Positions 5,883 through 5,912 of a stretch of 5,912 bases of DNA are shown piece after piece (within the stretch, counting starts at the first letter, position 1; the number at the start of each line of letters is the position of its first letter). A model generated the notes under the pieces. That model saw only the letters and a program-made list of their open reading frames with translations. It did not search any database and had not been told where the DNA came from. Made by a program: the position numbers and the translations under genes. Source of the stretch: an uncultured Porphyromonadaceae bacterium (GTDB lineage: Bacteria > Bacteroidota > Bacteroidia > Bacteroidales > Muribaculaceae); contig USMC01000073.1 of the NCBI GenBank assembly GCA_900555715.1, forward strand, positions 1 through 5,912, given 5' to 3'.

Positions 5883-5912
5883 ATGGAAACCTGTTCACCT
5901 CAGGCCGGGCAG
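5883..5912 (+). CDS. Possible start of the next gene (partial, cut by window edge)
   Basis: An ATG at 5883 is followed by nine open codons (METCSPQAGQ) up to the window end, 21 bp after the rnhA stop and on the same strand. Spacing and orientation fit another operon member. Ten codons are too few to identify a product or to exclude chance. Confidence 0.25.
   Translation, partial: METCSPQAGQ

Noticed and set aside
1..5912. CRISPR array, tRNA, rRNA, insertion sequence, toxin-antitoxin or phage genes
   Set aside because: I saw no regular repeat-spacer pattern, no cloverleaf or rRNA-like segment, no transposase or integrase motif, and no small toxin-antitoxin pair. The only sizeable repeat is the tandem duplication at the left edge.

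Overview
The window looks like chromosomal DNA from a member of the Bacteroidales, possibly Muribaculaceae-like. The evidence is a lipoprotein of the Bacteroidetes six-bladed beta-propeller type, a Bacteroidetes-style alanine dehydrogenase homologue, an RNase H with an N-terminal viroplasmin domain, and promoters resembling the Bacteroides -33/-7 consensus (TTG, 19-nt gap, TAnnTTTG). The genus cannot be fixed from the sequence alone.

Left part (1-1658, + strand): surface or secreted accessory genes. The window opens on the last ten codons of a gene. These codons and the DNA just after them are repeated 603 bp downstream, at the end of the next gene. This shows a tandem duplication of a small secreted protein gene of unknown function. 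An envelope lipoprotein with a predicted beta-propeller follows. The duplicated gene is visibly more AT-rich than everything to its right.

Middle (1659-2983): a strong stem-loop with A and T tracts on its two sides serves as a shared terminator between the lipoprotein gene and the convergent, minus-strand gap gene (type I glyceraldehyde-3-phosphate dehydrogenase). The 247-bp region between gap and the divergent mscL gene holds a good Bacteroides-type promoter for gap, a -7 box for mscL, a 10-bp inverted repeat with one arm on each promoter's downstream side, and a 12-bp perfect palindrome in the gap leader.

Right part (2984-5912, + strand): a compact high-GC gene run, probably an operon: mscL (large mechanosensitive channel), aroK (shikimate kinase, TTG start inside the end of mscL, beside an A8 tract), an alanine-dehydrogenase-family protein whose nucleotide-binding glycines and catalytic positions are altered, and an RNase H1 that overlaps it by an ATGATGA junction. 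A possible start of another gene lies at the right edge. The products do not form one obvious pathway: osmotic protection, aromatic biosynthesis, an uncertain oxidoreductase-fold protein, and RNA:DNA hybrid removal. I see no defence system, CRISPR array, tRNA, rRNA or transposase. The best candidates for something undescribed are the diverged Ald-like protein, the mscL/aroK junction, and the duplicated small gene at the left edge.
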